Below, piece by piece: positions 45,783 to 53,680 of a DNA stretch of 64,000 nt; positions within the stretch are counted from its first letter, which is position 1; each line of letters opens with the position of its first letter. A program made the position numbers and the translations under genes. The notes beneath the pieces were generated by a model. It had not been told where the DNA came from. It searched no databases and saw only the letters and a program-made list of their open reading frames with translations. The stretch comes from CATQHD01 sp965243165 (GTDB taxonomy: Bacteria; Actinomycetota; Acidimicrobiia; Spongiisociales; Spongiisociaceae): assembly GCA_965243165.1 (NCBI GenBank), contig OZ251535.1:124001-188000 (forward strand), written 5' to 3'.

Positions 45783-46130
45783 TCTCGCCCTTCCATCCGG
45801 TTGCCGAAAAGTGTCATACACCCCCGATACCTTGGGGCGGTACATAAACCGCAGCCGATCCGGATGCTGCGGTCATACAGAGGCCGCTCCTCCCAGAGCC
45901 GAGGGGTTCCAAGGGCGGGGCGGCCGACCTGGCTGTGCCGAGGCGGATCGGGCGCAGGGGGCCGCAGCGCGCCCTCGTTGTCCGAAGACGTTGGTTCGGA
46001 GGCGGCGGGGGCGGGAAACCCGGCGAAGCCGGGGCGGGGGGCGGAGAACGCGAAAAACGGCGTGCTGTTGGGGCTTGGTTTCAGTTTCGAGAAGACGAGC
46101 GGGTAGGTGTGATATTCGGGGAGGTTGTCC
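45783..46130 (-). repeat. Dispersed intergenic repeat, family A, copy 2
   Basis: Inverted copy of the repeat at 1745-2085, similar over about 320 bases with small insertions and deletions. It includes TTTCGCGTTCTCCG, CCCGGCTTCGCCGGGTTTCC, the CGAGGGCGCGCTGCGGCC region and ATCCGGATCGGCTGCGGTTT (minus strand). It fills the 564-base divergent gap between the pseudokinase and the histone-deacetylase-like gene. In M. tuberculosis this place holds murJ and two further genes before pcnA. Confidence 0.75.
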
Positions 46131-46220
46131 CTGTTTGGGGGGAAAGCGGTTTGTTCCCATTCTCCGGCCGGGGGATGGCTGCCGGTCGCCGGCGGGCCTG
46201 GGCATCTACCCTTGGCCGGT

Positions 46221-47231
46221 ATGAGAGTTCTGTTGGCGACCCATCCCGTTTTCAAGCTGCATGACGCCGGTTACGGCCATCCCGAACGCCCCGCCCGGCT
46301 CGACGCCGCCCTCGCCGGGGTGAGGGAGGCGCCGGTCGAGGTGGTGGAGGAAGAGCCGCCCGAGGCCGGCCGCGCCCTGCTCGAGCTGGTGCACTCCCCC
46401 CGCTACGTGGACCGCATCGAGCGGTGGTGCGCGTCGGGCGGGGGGCCCCTGGACGCCGACACCAGCGCCGTGGAAGCTTCGTGGGAGGCGGCCCTGCGGG
46501 CGGCGGGGGCGGGCCCTCTGGCGGTGCGGCGGCTGGAGGAAGGCCGGGCGGATGCGGCTTTTCTGGCGGTCCGCCCGCCCGGGCACCACGCCCGCCGGGA
46601 AACGGCCATGGGCTTCTGCCTGTTCAACAGCATCGCCGTAACCGCCGCCATGCTGGCGGAGCGGGGCGAACGGGCGGCAATCATCGACTGGGACGTCCAT
46701 CACGGCAACGCCACCGAGGAGATGTTCTGGGGCCGCGACGACATCCTCTACATATCGTTGCACCAGTATCCGCACTATCCGGGGACCGGCGGCCTCGTGG
46801 ACATGACCGCCAGCCCCGCCACCATGGATCTGCCCCTCCCGTCCGGCTCGGCCGGAGACCTGTACCGAGAGGCGTTTCCCCGCCTGGTGGCGCCGGTGAC
46901 CGCCGCCTTCCGCCCGGACTGGCTGCTGGTCAGCGCAGGCTACGACGCCCACGCCTCCGATCCGCTGGCCGGTTTGCGCCTGCTGGCCTCCGACTACGCC
47001 TTCATGGCCTCCTCCCTGGCCGAAGCCGCCCCCCCCGGCCGCACCATCTACTTCTTGGAAGGGGGCTACGACCTGGACGGCATCCGCACCTCGGTGTCGG
47101 CCACCCTGGCGGGGGCGGCCGGGATCGCCGTCCCCGACGAAGAGCATCGTTACCGGTCGCCCGAGGCGGCCTTTCGGATTCTGGAGGCGGCGGCCGCCGA
47201 GGCCGGAAAGGTCTGGGAGCTGCCCGGATGA
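46221..47231 (+). CDS. Histone deacetylase-like zinc amidohydrolase
   Basis: 336 residues. It carries the HDAC/AcuC signatures: HPERPARLDA, AVRPPGHHA (active His pair), IDWDVHHGN (metal-binding Asp and His), SAGYDAH and the LEGGYDL loop. Bacterial members remove acetyl groups from small amines or proteins (acetoin utilisation protein AcuC, acetylpolyamine amidohydrolase). The stop overlaps the start of the CCA-transferase gene (ATGA), an unusual pairing. The ATG at 46221 was chosen from the family start VLLATHPVF. Confidence 0.88.
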   Translation: MRVLLATHPVFKLHDAGYGHPERPARLDAALAGVREAPVEVVEEEPPEAGRALLELVHSPRYVDRIERWCASGGGPLDADTSAVEASWEAALRAAGAGPLAVRRLEEGRADAAFLAVRPPGHHARRETAMGFCLFNSIAVTAAMLAERGERAAIIDWDVHHGNATEEMFWGRDDILYISLHQYPHYPGTGGLVDMTASPATMDLPLPSGSAGDLYREAFPRLVAPVTAAFRPDWLLVSAGYDAHASDPLAGLRLLASDYAFMASSLAEAAPPGRTIYFLEGGYDLDGIRTSVSATLAGAAGIAVPDEEHRYRSPEAAFRILEAAAAEAGKVWELPG

Positions 47232-48655
47232 CCCCCGAACGCCTCAAGTGGCTGGACGAGGGGATCCCCCGCCGGCTGGCGGGCCTCTTCGCCGGGGCCG
47301 GGCACCAGCTCTACCTGGTGGGGGGGTCGGTGCGCGACGCCCTGCTGGACCGCCCCGTCGAGGACCTCGACTTCGCCACCGACGCCCGCCCCGGCCGTAT
47401 AAAGGAGCTGCTGGAGGGCTGGGCGGACCACCTGTACGACGTCGGGGCGGCGTTCGGCACCATCGGGGCGGTGCGCAACGGCGTGCGGTGCGAGATCACT
47501 ACCTTCCGGGCCGATGTCTACCTGTCGGACAGCCGCCTCCCGCAGGTGACCTTCGGCGATTCCATAGAGGCCGACCTGGATCGGCGCGACTTCACGGTGA
47601 ACGCCGTGGCGCTGAAGCTGGACGGCGGCGCCCCGGAGCTGGTGGACACGTCGGGCGGCCTGGCCGACATCGCGGCGGGAGTCCTGCGCACGCCGATCGG
47701 CCCCGAAGTCTCCTTCTCGGACGACCCGCTGCGGATGGTGCGCCTCTTCCGGTTCATGTCCAGGCTGGGGTTCACCCCCCGGCCCGCCGAGGTGGAAGCC
47801 GTATCCCGCATGAAGGAGCGCCTGCGGATCGTCAGCGCCGAGCGCATCCGCGACGAGTTCTCCAAGCTGGTGGTGGGGGAGGGGGCCGCCCCGGCCCTGA
47901 TGCTGATGATCGAGGCCGGCCTGGCCGAGGAGTTCGTCCCGGAGATCCCGGCGCTGGCCATGACCAGGGACCCCGGCCACCGGCACAAGGACGTGCTGGC
48001 CCACTCGCTGGCGGTGATGGCCAAGACCGAGCCGGACCTGGTGCTGCGCCTCGCCGCCCTGTTCCACGACGCGGGCAAGCCCGGCACCCGCCGCTTCGAC
48101 GGGCCCAAGGTGACCTTCCACCACCACGAGGCGCTGGGCGCCCGGATGACCCGCCGCCGGCTGCGGGCGCTGCGCTACCCCAAGGAGATCGTGGACGACG
48201 CGGCGGAGCTGGTGTTCCTCCACATGCGCACCCACACCTTCAAGATGGGCTGGACCGACTCGGCGGTGCGGCGGTACGTGCGCGACGCCGGGCATCTGCT
48301 TCCCAAGCTCAACCAGCTGGCCCGATGCGATGTAACCACCCAGAGCGCCCGCCGCGCCCGCCGCATCCAGCTCCGCATCGACGAGCTGGAGGAACGCATC
48401 GAGCATCTGCGCGCCAAAGAAGAGCTGGACGCCCTCCGCCCTCCCATAGACGGCCATCAGGTCATGGCCTACCTGGGCATTCCGCCCGGCCCCGCCGTGG
48501 GCAGAGCGATGAAGTTCCTCTTGGAGACGCGTATAGAAGACGGCCCCTACAGCCCCTCCGAAGCCTATGCCCTGCTCCGCCGCCGGGCGCTGTCCGAAGG
48601 TTTGGAGGACCCGGGCCCCCCGCCGCCTCCCCTCGAGGAACAGGCCGGTTCCTGA
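47228..48655 (+). CDS. pcnA: CCA tRNA nucleotidyltransferase
   Basis: 475 residues. It has the class II nucleotidyltransferase head (LVGGSVRDALLDRPVEDLDF with the two metal Asp), RRDFTVNAVAL, the neck with DPLRMVRLFRF, and a C-terminal HD domain (LAALFHDAGKPGTR) typical of actinobacterial enzymes. It adds or repairs the 3' CCA of tRNAs. The C-terminus ends in a Pro-rich tail. In M. tuberculosis the gene lies in the same neighbourhood (Rv3907c), but here the MutT-like, Rv3909-like and murJ genes between it and sigM are missing. Confidence 0.93.
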   Translation: MTPERLKWLDEGIPRRLAGLFAGAGHQLYLVGGSVRDALLDRPVEDLDFATDARPGRIKELLEGWADHLYDVGAAFGTIGAVRNGVRCEITTFRADVYLSDSRLPQVTFGDSIEADLDRRDFTVNAVALKLDGGAPELVDTSGGLADIAAGVLRTPIGPEVSFSDDPLRMVRLFRFMSRLGFTPRPAEVEAVSRMKERLRIVSAERIRDEFSKLVVGEGAAPALMLMIEAGLAEEFVPEIPALAMTRDPGHRHKDVLAHSLAVMAKTEPDLVLRLAALFHDAGKPGTRRFDGPKVTFHHHEALGARMTRRRLRALRYPKEIVDDAAELVFLHMRTHTFKMGWTDSAVRRYVRDAGHLLPKLNQLARCDVTTQSARRARRIQLRIDELEERIEHLRAKEELDALRPPIDGHQVMAYLGIPPGPAVGRAMKFLLETRIEDGPYSPSEAYALLRRRALSEGLEDPGPPPPPLEEQAGS

Positions 48656-48831
48656 AGTTCGGGCGGCCGGTTCTGCCCCTGCCCGCACCGTCCGGCCAAT
48701 CCTCGGGAACACCGCAGCAGCCCCCGTGATCCATTGGCGGGGGCCGCCCGCGGGCGGCGCCCCGCCTTCTGCGCCCCGCCCTCTGCTGCTCTCGGTTATC
48801 GTCAGGAGGGAACCTGAATCGGGGGAGCCCT

Positions 48832-49407
48832 ATGCCGCACAAGAAAGCCTGGCGGGGGCGGTACTACGAGGACTACGAGGTGGGCGGCGTGTACCGCTCG
48901 CCCTTGGCCCGCACCCTCACCGAGGCAGACAACGTCTGGATGACGCTGGTCACCATGAACGCCAACCGGCCCCGCTTCAGCGGCCGCGGCGCCGAGGCCG
49001 GCCCCTCCGGCCGGCGCATCGTCAACCCGGGTGTGATTCTGGCGATCGTGCTGGGGTTGAGCTTGGTCGACGCCTCCCAGAAGGCCTTCGCCGACCTCGG
49101 CTGGGACCGGATCAAGCTGCCCCATCCGGTGATGATGGGCGACACGCTGTACGAGGAGTCCCGGGTGCTGGCCAAGCGGGAGTCGAAGTCCCGGCCCGGC
49201 GGCGTGGTCCAGGTGCGCACCCGCGGCTTCAACCAGGACGGCGAGACGGTGCTGGTGTACGAACACAGCCTCTTCGTCTACAAGCGGCCGCCCTCCGCCG
49301 CACCGGTCGAGGAATTGCCGGTCGACAGGCGGGGCGGGGAGGAGCAGCGGCGCCGGGATGGTGCAAGTACGCCGCCTGCGCCGATCTGGCCGACGCGTTC
49401 GAGCTGA
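48832..49407 (+). CDS. MaoC-like hydratase/dehydratase
   Basis: 191 residues, one hot-dog domain: RYYEDYEVGGVYRSPLARTL, ADNVWMTLVTMNANRPRFS, MMGDTLYEESRVLAKRESKS and RGFNQDGETVLVYEHSLFVY. This subgroup is often called mesaconyl-CoA or beta-methylmalyl-CoA hydratase-like, and hydrates enoyl-CoAs. The C-terminus (after about 155) is low-complexity. It converges with a DUF35 gene 37 bases away. Because MaoC, DUF35 and a thiolase-like protein lie together, they may form one acyl-CoA side-chain-cleavage system. Confidence 0.85.
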   Translation: MPHKKAWRGRYYEDYEVGGVYRSPLARTLTEADNVWMTLVTMNANRPRFSGRGAEAGPSGRRIVNPGVILAIVLGLSLVDASQKAFADLGWDRIKLPHPVMMGDTLYEESRVLAKRESKSRPGGVVQVRTRGFNQDGETVLVYEHSLFVYKRPPSAAPVEELPVDRRGGEEQRRRDGASTPPAPIWPTRSS

Positions 49408-49443
49408 CCCGCCGGCCTCCGGCTTCATCCGCGGGGCGGTCGG

Positions 49444-49860
49444 TCACGTCCGGCCGCCGTCCTCGGTCGTGAAGACCGGCAGCGCCCGGCCGTCGTCCAA
49501 GGGCCGCCACCCCAGCCTGACCCTGGCGCCGCACCGGACGCCCTCCCCGGTCACGGCGGCCAGCAGCCGGGGGCCTTCGTCGAGGTCGATCAGGGCGATG
49601 GTGTAGGGCGGCGGGAAGCGGTCGGGGTCCGGCGACCTCCGGCTTTGGGTGAACGAGTAGACGGACCCGCCCCCGGAAGCCTCCAGCCAGCCCAGGCCGA
49701 CGGCGCCGCACCGGATGCACACGGCCCGGGGGTAGTGCTGGCGGCCCCCGCAGGAGCGGCACTCCTGGACCAGCAGGCGCCGGCGGCGGGTGGCCTCCCA
49801 CCATTCCCGGCCCTCGGGGGCCTCTTCCGGGGGCTTCGCCGCCCCGGCGGCCTCGGCCAT
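49444..49860 (-). CDS. DUF35 OB-fold / zinc-ribbon acyl-CoA-associated protein
   Basis: 138 residues. The zinc ribbon has Cys34, 37, 48 and 51 (CRSC...CIRC), followed by an OB-fold (SVYSFTQSRRSPDPDRFPPP, PYTIALIDLDEGPRLLAAVT, RVRLGW). Such proteins bind thiolase-like partners. In steroid degradation the DUF35 domain of ChsH2 docks to the Ltp2 aldolase. The gene lies one base after the thiolase-like gene and surely works with it. Confidence 0.88.
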   Translation of the reverse strand: MAEAAGAAKPPEEAPEGREWWEATRRRRLLVQECRSCGGRQHYPRAVCIRCGAVGLGWLEASGGGSVYSFTQSRRSPDPDRFPPPYTIALIDLDEGPRLLAAVTGEGVRCGARVRLGWRPLDDGRALPVFTTEDGGRT

Positions 49861-49861
49861 C

Positions 49862-51010
49862 TCAGTCCACCCCCAGGATCACGGTGCCGTGGCTCGACAA
49901 CACCCCCCCGGTGCCGTGGACCAGCACCGTCTCCGGGCCGGGCGTCTGGCGGTCCCCCGCTTCTCCCCGCAGCTGCCGCACGGCCTCCACCAGCAGCAGC
50001 ACCCCGTACATGCCGGGGTGGCAGTAGGAGAGGCCGCCCCCGTTGGTGTTCATGGGGAAGGAGCCCCCGGGGCGGGTCTTCCCGTCCTCCACGAAGGGCC
50101 CCCCCTCGCCCCGCCCGCAGAACCCCAGCGCCTCGAGGGTCAGCAGCACGGTGATGGTGAAGCTGTCGTAGATCTCGGCCGCGTCCACGTCCTCCGGTCC
50201 GATCCCCGCCTCGGCGAAGGCGGCCGCTCCGGATTCGACCGCCCCCGTCCGGGTGAGGTCGGGCATCTGCGACATGGTGATGTGGGTGACGCTCTGGCCG
50301 CATCCCAGCACCCTCACCGGCCGCTTGGGCAGGTCCCGCGCCCGGTCGAGGGAGGTCAGCACCACCGCCCCCCCGCCGTCCACCACCAGGCAGCAGTCCA
50401 GCAGGTGGAGGGGGGTGGAGATCATCGGCGACGCCAGAACGTCATCGACCGTGATCGGCCCCGCTCCGTACCGGTAGGCCTTGGGGTTGAGCAGCGCCCA
50501 TTCCCGCGCCGACGCCGCGATCTCGGCCAGCTGCGCCTCCGTGGTTCCGTACTCGTGGAAGTGGCGCTGGGCGGCGAGGGCGTAGAGGGAGATGGGGCTG
50601 AGCACCCCGTAGGGCGCCTCGTACTGATCGGCGGGGGTGTGGGGCTGGACCACCCCGCCCAGCCGGCGGGAGGCCGCCGACCGCTGGTTGGAGCCGTAGG
50701 AGATCAGCGCCGTCCGGCAACGCTCCGAACGGATGGCGTCTACCGCCGCTCCAACCATCAGCTCGAAGGACGACCCCCCTTCCATCGTGGAGCACACCCA
50801 GGAGGGCTGCATCCCCCAGTACTCGGCCATGGCAACGGCGCTGAACCGTTCCACCCCGGCGGTGGCCAAGCCGTCTACGTCGGACAGCCTCAGCCCGGCG
50901 TCTTCCACCGCCGCCAAGGCCGCCTGGGTCTGGAGCTGGTAGATGGAGCGCCCCGTTACACCCAGCTCCGACTCGCCCACCCCGGCCACCGCCGCTTCTC
51001 TGCGGGTCAC
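49862..51010 (-). CDS. Thiolase-superfamily protein (SCP2-thiolase / Ltp2-aldolase-like)
   Basis: 382 residues from a GTG at 51010 that overlaps the upstream lipoprotein stop. The fold is thiolase (AVAGVGESELGVTGRS start, MPDLTRTG, IYDSFTITVLLTLEALGFCG, the GGGLSYCHPGMYG region and a C-terminal GGVLSSHGTVILG). At the nucleophile position it has MEGGSSFE instead of a CxxxxGS cysteine, as in lipid-transfer proteins such as Ltp2 that act as retro-aldolases. Tyr in EIYDSF and in SYCHPGMYG could be the catalytic tyrosines. With DUF35 it probably cleaves a beta-hydroxyacyl-CoA side chain. Confidence 0.82.
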   Translation of the reverse strand: MTRREAAVAGVGESELGVTGRSIYQLQTQAALAAVEDAGLRLSDVDGLATAGVERFSAVAMAEYWGMQPSWVCSTMEGGSSFELMVGAAVDAIRSERCRTALISYGSNQRSAASRRLGGVVQPHTPADQYEAPYGVLSPISLYALAAQRHFHEYGTTEAQLAEIAASAREWALLNPKAYRYGAGPITVDDVLASPMISTPLHLLDCCLVVDGGGAVVLTSLDRARDLPKRPVRVLGCGQSVTHITMSQMPDLTRTGAVESGAAAFAEAGIGPEDVDAAEIYDSFTITVLLTLEALGFCGRGEGGPFVEDGKTRPGGSFPMNTNGGGLSYCHPGMYGVLLLVEAVRQLRGEAGDRQTPGPETVLVHGTGGVLSSHGTVILGVD

Positions 51011-52686
51011 TCCGCCGCCCCGCCGGCGCCGGCCGCCGTCCAGTCGTACATGTCGTAGAAGCCGCCGTACACGCTGGACACCCACTCTCCCGGCCCTTCT
51101 ACCAGGGCGGGGTTCCAGACCAGCAGGTTGGGCAGCACGTACAGGGGGATCCAGGGAACGTCGTCGGCCAGCAGGGCGCTCAGCTCGGCCACCAGCTCCC
51201 GCCGGGCCGCCTCGTCGACCGCTCGGTCGGCGGCGAAGGCCAGGTCGGAAGCCCGCCGGCTGGCGTAGGCCATGTGGTTCTGGCCGCTGTATCCGTTGGC
51301 TTCGCCGGGTATGCCTTCGATGTCGTACAGCCAGGCCACTGAAGGGTCCGGGTCGGTCGGGGTGGCGTACAGCGCAGCCGGGCCGAAGTCCAGCATCGGC
51401 AGGCGCACCTGGAACAGCTCGCTGGGGTCGTAGTTGACGATCTCCCAGCCGATGCCGAACGGCTCGGTCATCTCCGCCGCCAGGGCCTGCACTTCCTCCC
51501 GGCGCTGGTTGCCCGCCACCGTGTTCCAGACCAGCACCAGCTCTTCGCCTGCTTCGTTCACCCACAGCCCGGCGGGGTCGGGGCGCGACCAGCCCTCGGC
51601 TGTCAGCAGCTCCTCGACGGCGGCCAAGTCCTGGCGGTAGCGGGCGAAGTCGTCTCCGCACCAGCCGAAGGCCGGGTTCCAGCCTGCGCACTGCAGCACC
51701 TCAGGGTCGTCGACGACCGCGCCGAGGGCCGCCTCGGCGAGCCGCTCCCGGTCGAGGGCGTAGGCCACCGCCCGGCGCAGGCCGGCGGTGATCTCGAAGC
51801 GCCGGCCGGGGGCGGCCTGGTTGAACCACAGACCCTCGACGAAGGTGCCCGGCCCGGCGGCCAGGTCCAAGCCGCCGCCCAGGCGTTCCCTGGCGCCGGG
51901 GAAGGGCTGCGGGAGGGCCGCCATCACCTCCCCGGCCTGCAGGGCCGCTACCTGGGAGGAGGTGTCCTCGCGGGGGACCATCACCACTCGGTCCACCAGC
52001 GGGATGCGGTCGGCAACCCAATAGTTCTCGTTGGGGGTCAGCACCTGCCGGTCCCCGCTCCACGATTCCTGCAGCCACGGCCCTCCCGAGACGGGGATCG
52101 AATCGTTCCAGTAATCGGAGATGTCGGTGTTTCCGTCAAAGGCGTGGGCGGGCAGCAGGCCTCGGAACATGTAACGCCAAGGGGCGTAGGGCTGAGCGAA
52201 GGTCACCGCCGCCGTATGGGGGTCGGAGTCGTCCACCTCGGTGATGAGGTCGTAGCCGACCGTGCGCAGCGACCCCTCGGTGTCGAGGCGGGCCCGCCAT
52301 GTGAACCGCACGTCGGCGCTGGTGATGGCCGTCCCGTCGCTCCAGCGGGCGTCGGGGTTCAGCCGGTAGACAACGGTGAAGGTGCCGTCGTCGTTGACCG
52401 TTGCTCCGCCGTTGTCCGCGGTCGGGGCTTCCAGCAGCACCGGGGAGGCCCGCAGGCCGTTGGCGGCGTCGAACTCCATCAAAGAAGGCTGCAGATGCAC
52501 CAGCACCGACCAGTCCAGCCAGGAGGCGTTGGCGCAGGAAGTGATCGGGTTGAGGCACTCCGGCCACTGCTCCACCGCCAGCACGATCTCCCCGCCGGGG
52601 CGGTCGGGCCCTTCTTCCTCGGCGCAGGCCGCCCCGCCGAGCGCCAAGGCCAGCAACGCCGTCCAAACGGCCGCCTTGCCCTTCAT
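51007..52686 (-). CDS. ABC transporter substrate-binding lipoprotein (family 5)
   Basis: 559 residues. The lipobox LGGAAC has Cys21. The mature part has EIVLAVEQWPECLNPITSC, DARWSDGTAITSADVRFTWR, ISDYWNDSIPVSGGPWLQES and ITAGLRRAVAYALDRERLAE, all of the SBP_bac_5 pattern. No permease or ATPase gene is next to it. It is instead translationally coupled to the thiolase-like gene, which suggests that it captures the compound that the MaoC-DUF35-thiolase set then degrades. It could use the transporter at 16.8-22.5 kb. Confidence 0.85.
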   Translation of the reverse strand: MKGKAAVWTALLALALGGAACAEEEGPDRPGGEIVLAVEQWPECLNPITSCANASWLDWSVLVHLQPSLMEFDAANGLRASPVLLEAPTADNGGATVNDDGTFTVVYRLNPDARWSDGTAITSADVRFTWRARLDTEGSLRTVGYDLITEVDDSDPHTAAVTFAQPYAPWRYMFRGLLPAHAFDGNTDISDYWNDSIPVSGGPWLQESWSGDRQVLTPNENYWVADRIPLVDRVVMVPREDTSSQVAALQAGEVMAALPQPFPGARERLGGGLDLAAGPGTFVEGLWFNQAAPGRRFEITAGLRRAVAYALDRERLAEAALGAVVDDPEVLQCAGWNPAFGWCGDDFARYRQDLAAVEELLTAEGWSRPDPAGLWVNEAGEELVLVWNTVAGNQRREEVQALAAEMTEPFGIGWEIVNYDPSELFQVRLPMLDFGPAALYATPTDPDPSVAWLYDIEGIPGEANGYSGQNHMAYASRRASDLAFAADRAVDEAARRELVAELSALLADDVPWIPLYVLPNLLVWNPALVEGPGEWVSSVYGGFYDMYDWTAAGAGGAAE

Positions 52687-52877
52687 GCTTCGCGTCCCTC
52701 GGGCATGCCCTGTTCCTCCGATCCCATGATGCAGGCCAGGTTACCGGCCGGCTGTGACAAACTCCGAACCCCGAGCTTCGACCGAGCGGTCTTCCCCGCG
52801 CTTCGGCCGCCGGGATGTTCAGGTAGGCGGCCGACGCGGGTAACCTGCTCGGCCATGGCCATCGGGAGGTTCGAGCG

Positions 52878-53237
52878 ATGAAGTTGTTCCGCGGGGTGAT
52901 GTCTGTTCTGACCGGCGTCCATCTGTTGTGGGTTGCCGTGGGCGCCGTCTTAGGCCTGTTCGCCAACGGCGGCGGATTGTGGGAGCGCATCCCGGTCGTG
53001 TTGGTGCATCCGGCGGCCGCCGCCGCGCTGGCGGTGCTGGTGTTCAAGGAGGGGCCGGTTTCGAAGCGGCTGAAAGATTTGGTGATGACCTTGCTGCTGG
53101 TCAACATAGCCGCCGACGCGTTGATGGCCGCGCTCATCGGCGCGGGTGCCGTCAGCGGGGACTGGTACCTCATCCTGACCTTCTTGGTCGTCCCGGTAGC
53201 GGCGCTCCCGTATGTCTGGATGCGCCGCACGGAGTAA
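52878..53237 (+). CDS. Small four-helix membrane protein, hypothetical
   Basis: 119 residues with four hydrophobic segments (about 7-28, 38-54, 66-86 and 92-112), separated by short polar loops (KEGPVSKRLKD). It starts at an ATG with GGGAGG about ten bases upstream and ends in MRRTE. No family is recognised. It stands alone in front of the tRNA-Leu gene, which is on the other strand. Confidence 0.6.
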   Translation: MKLFRGVMSVLTGVHLLWVAVGAVLGLFANGGGLWERIPVVLVHPAAAAALAVLVFKEGPVSKRLKDLVMTLLLVNIAADALMAALIGAGAVSGDWYLILTFLVVPVAALPYVWMRRTE

Positions 53238-53432
53238 CCCTCGATCGTTCACGAGGCGGGGGCGGGCGGGATTCGAAGATGCCCCTTCATCTACCGGCAT
53301 GGGGCAGCCGCAGAGCAGTCTGACCAGGGGGGGGCATCGGGCGGCAAGCCTCGTCCGTTTTGAGCCGAGGGGCGGTGCGGGCCGAGGCCGCCGCGGGCGC
53401 CCGCGTGATACGAACATCGGCCGCCGCGCAGG

Positions 53433-53518
53433 TGGGCGAGAGAGGACTCGAACCTCCACGAGCGTAATGCTCACTGGGTCCTGAACCCAGCGCGTCTACC
53501 AAATTCCGCCACTCGCCC
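53433..53518 (-). tRNA. tRNA-Leu (CAG)
   Basis: 86 bases on the minus strand. The acceptor pair is GGGCGAG/CTCGCCC with discriminator A. The D-arm starts TGGCGGAATTTGGTAGACGC, the anticodon loop is TTCAGGA (anticodon at 53481-53483), a variable arm GAGCATTACGCTC follows, and the T-loop is GGTTCGAGTCC. No CCA is encoded. Confidence 0.95.
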
Positions 53519-53680
53519 TGCCCCGCGCATTGTACCAGGCATCTTCGGGTTGGCCCCGCCCCCCTCGGCCCGTGCGTAGTCTGGCCGCATGGAAGCCGGG
53601 CTTGCCCCCGCCGGGCGGGAGGATCTGAAGGCCGCGCCGGAATCCTGTCCGGACGCTTTGGCCGCCTGCCGGCCCCGACC

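Noticed and set aside
48743..48758. Perfect 16-bp palindrome GCCGCCCGCGGGCGGC as an operator or terminator after pcnA
   Set aside because: It is pure GC in a GC-rich gap, has no T-run, and similar palindromes arise often by chance in such DNA.
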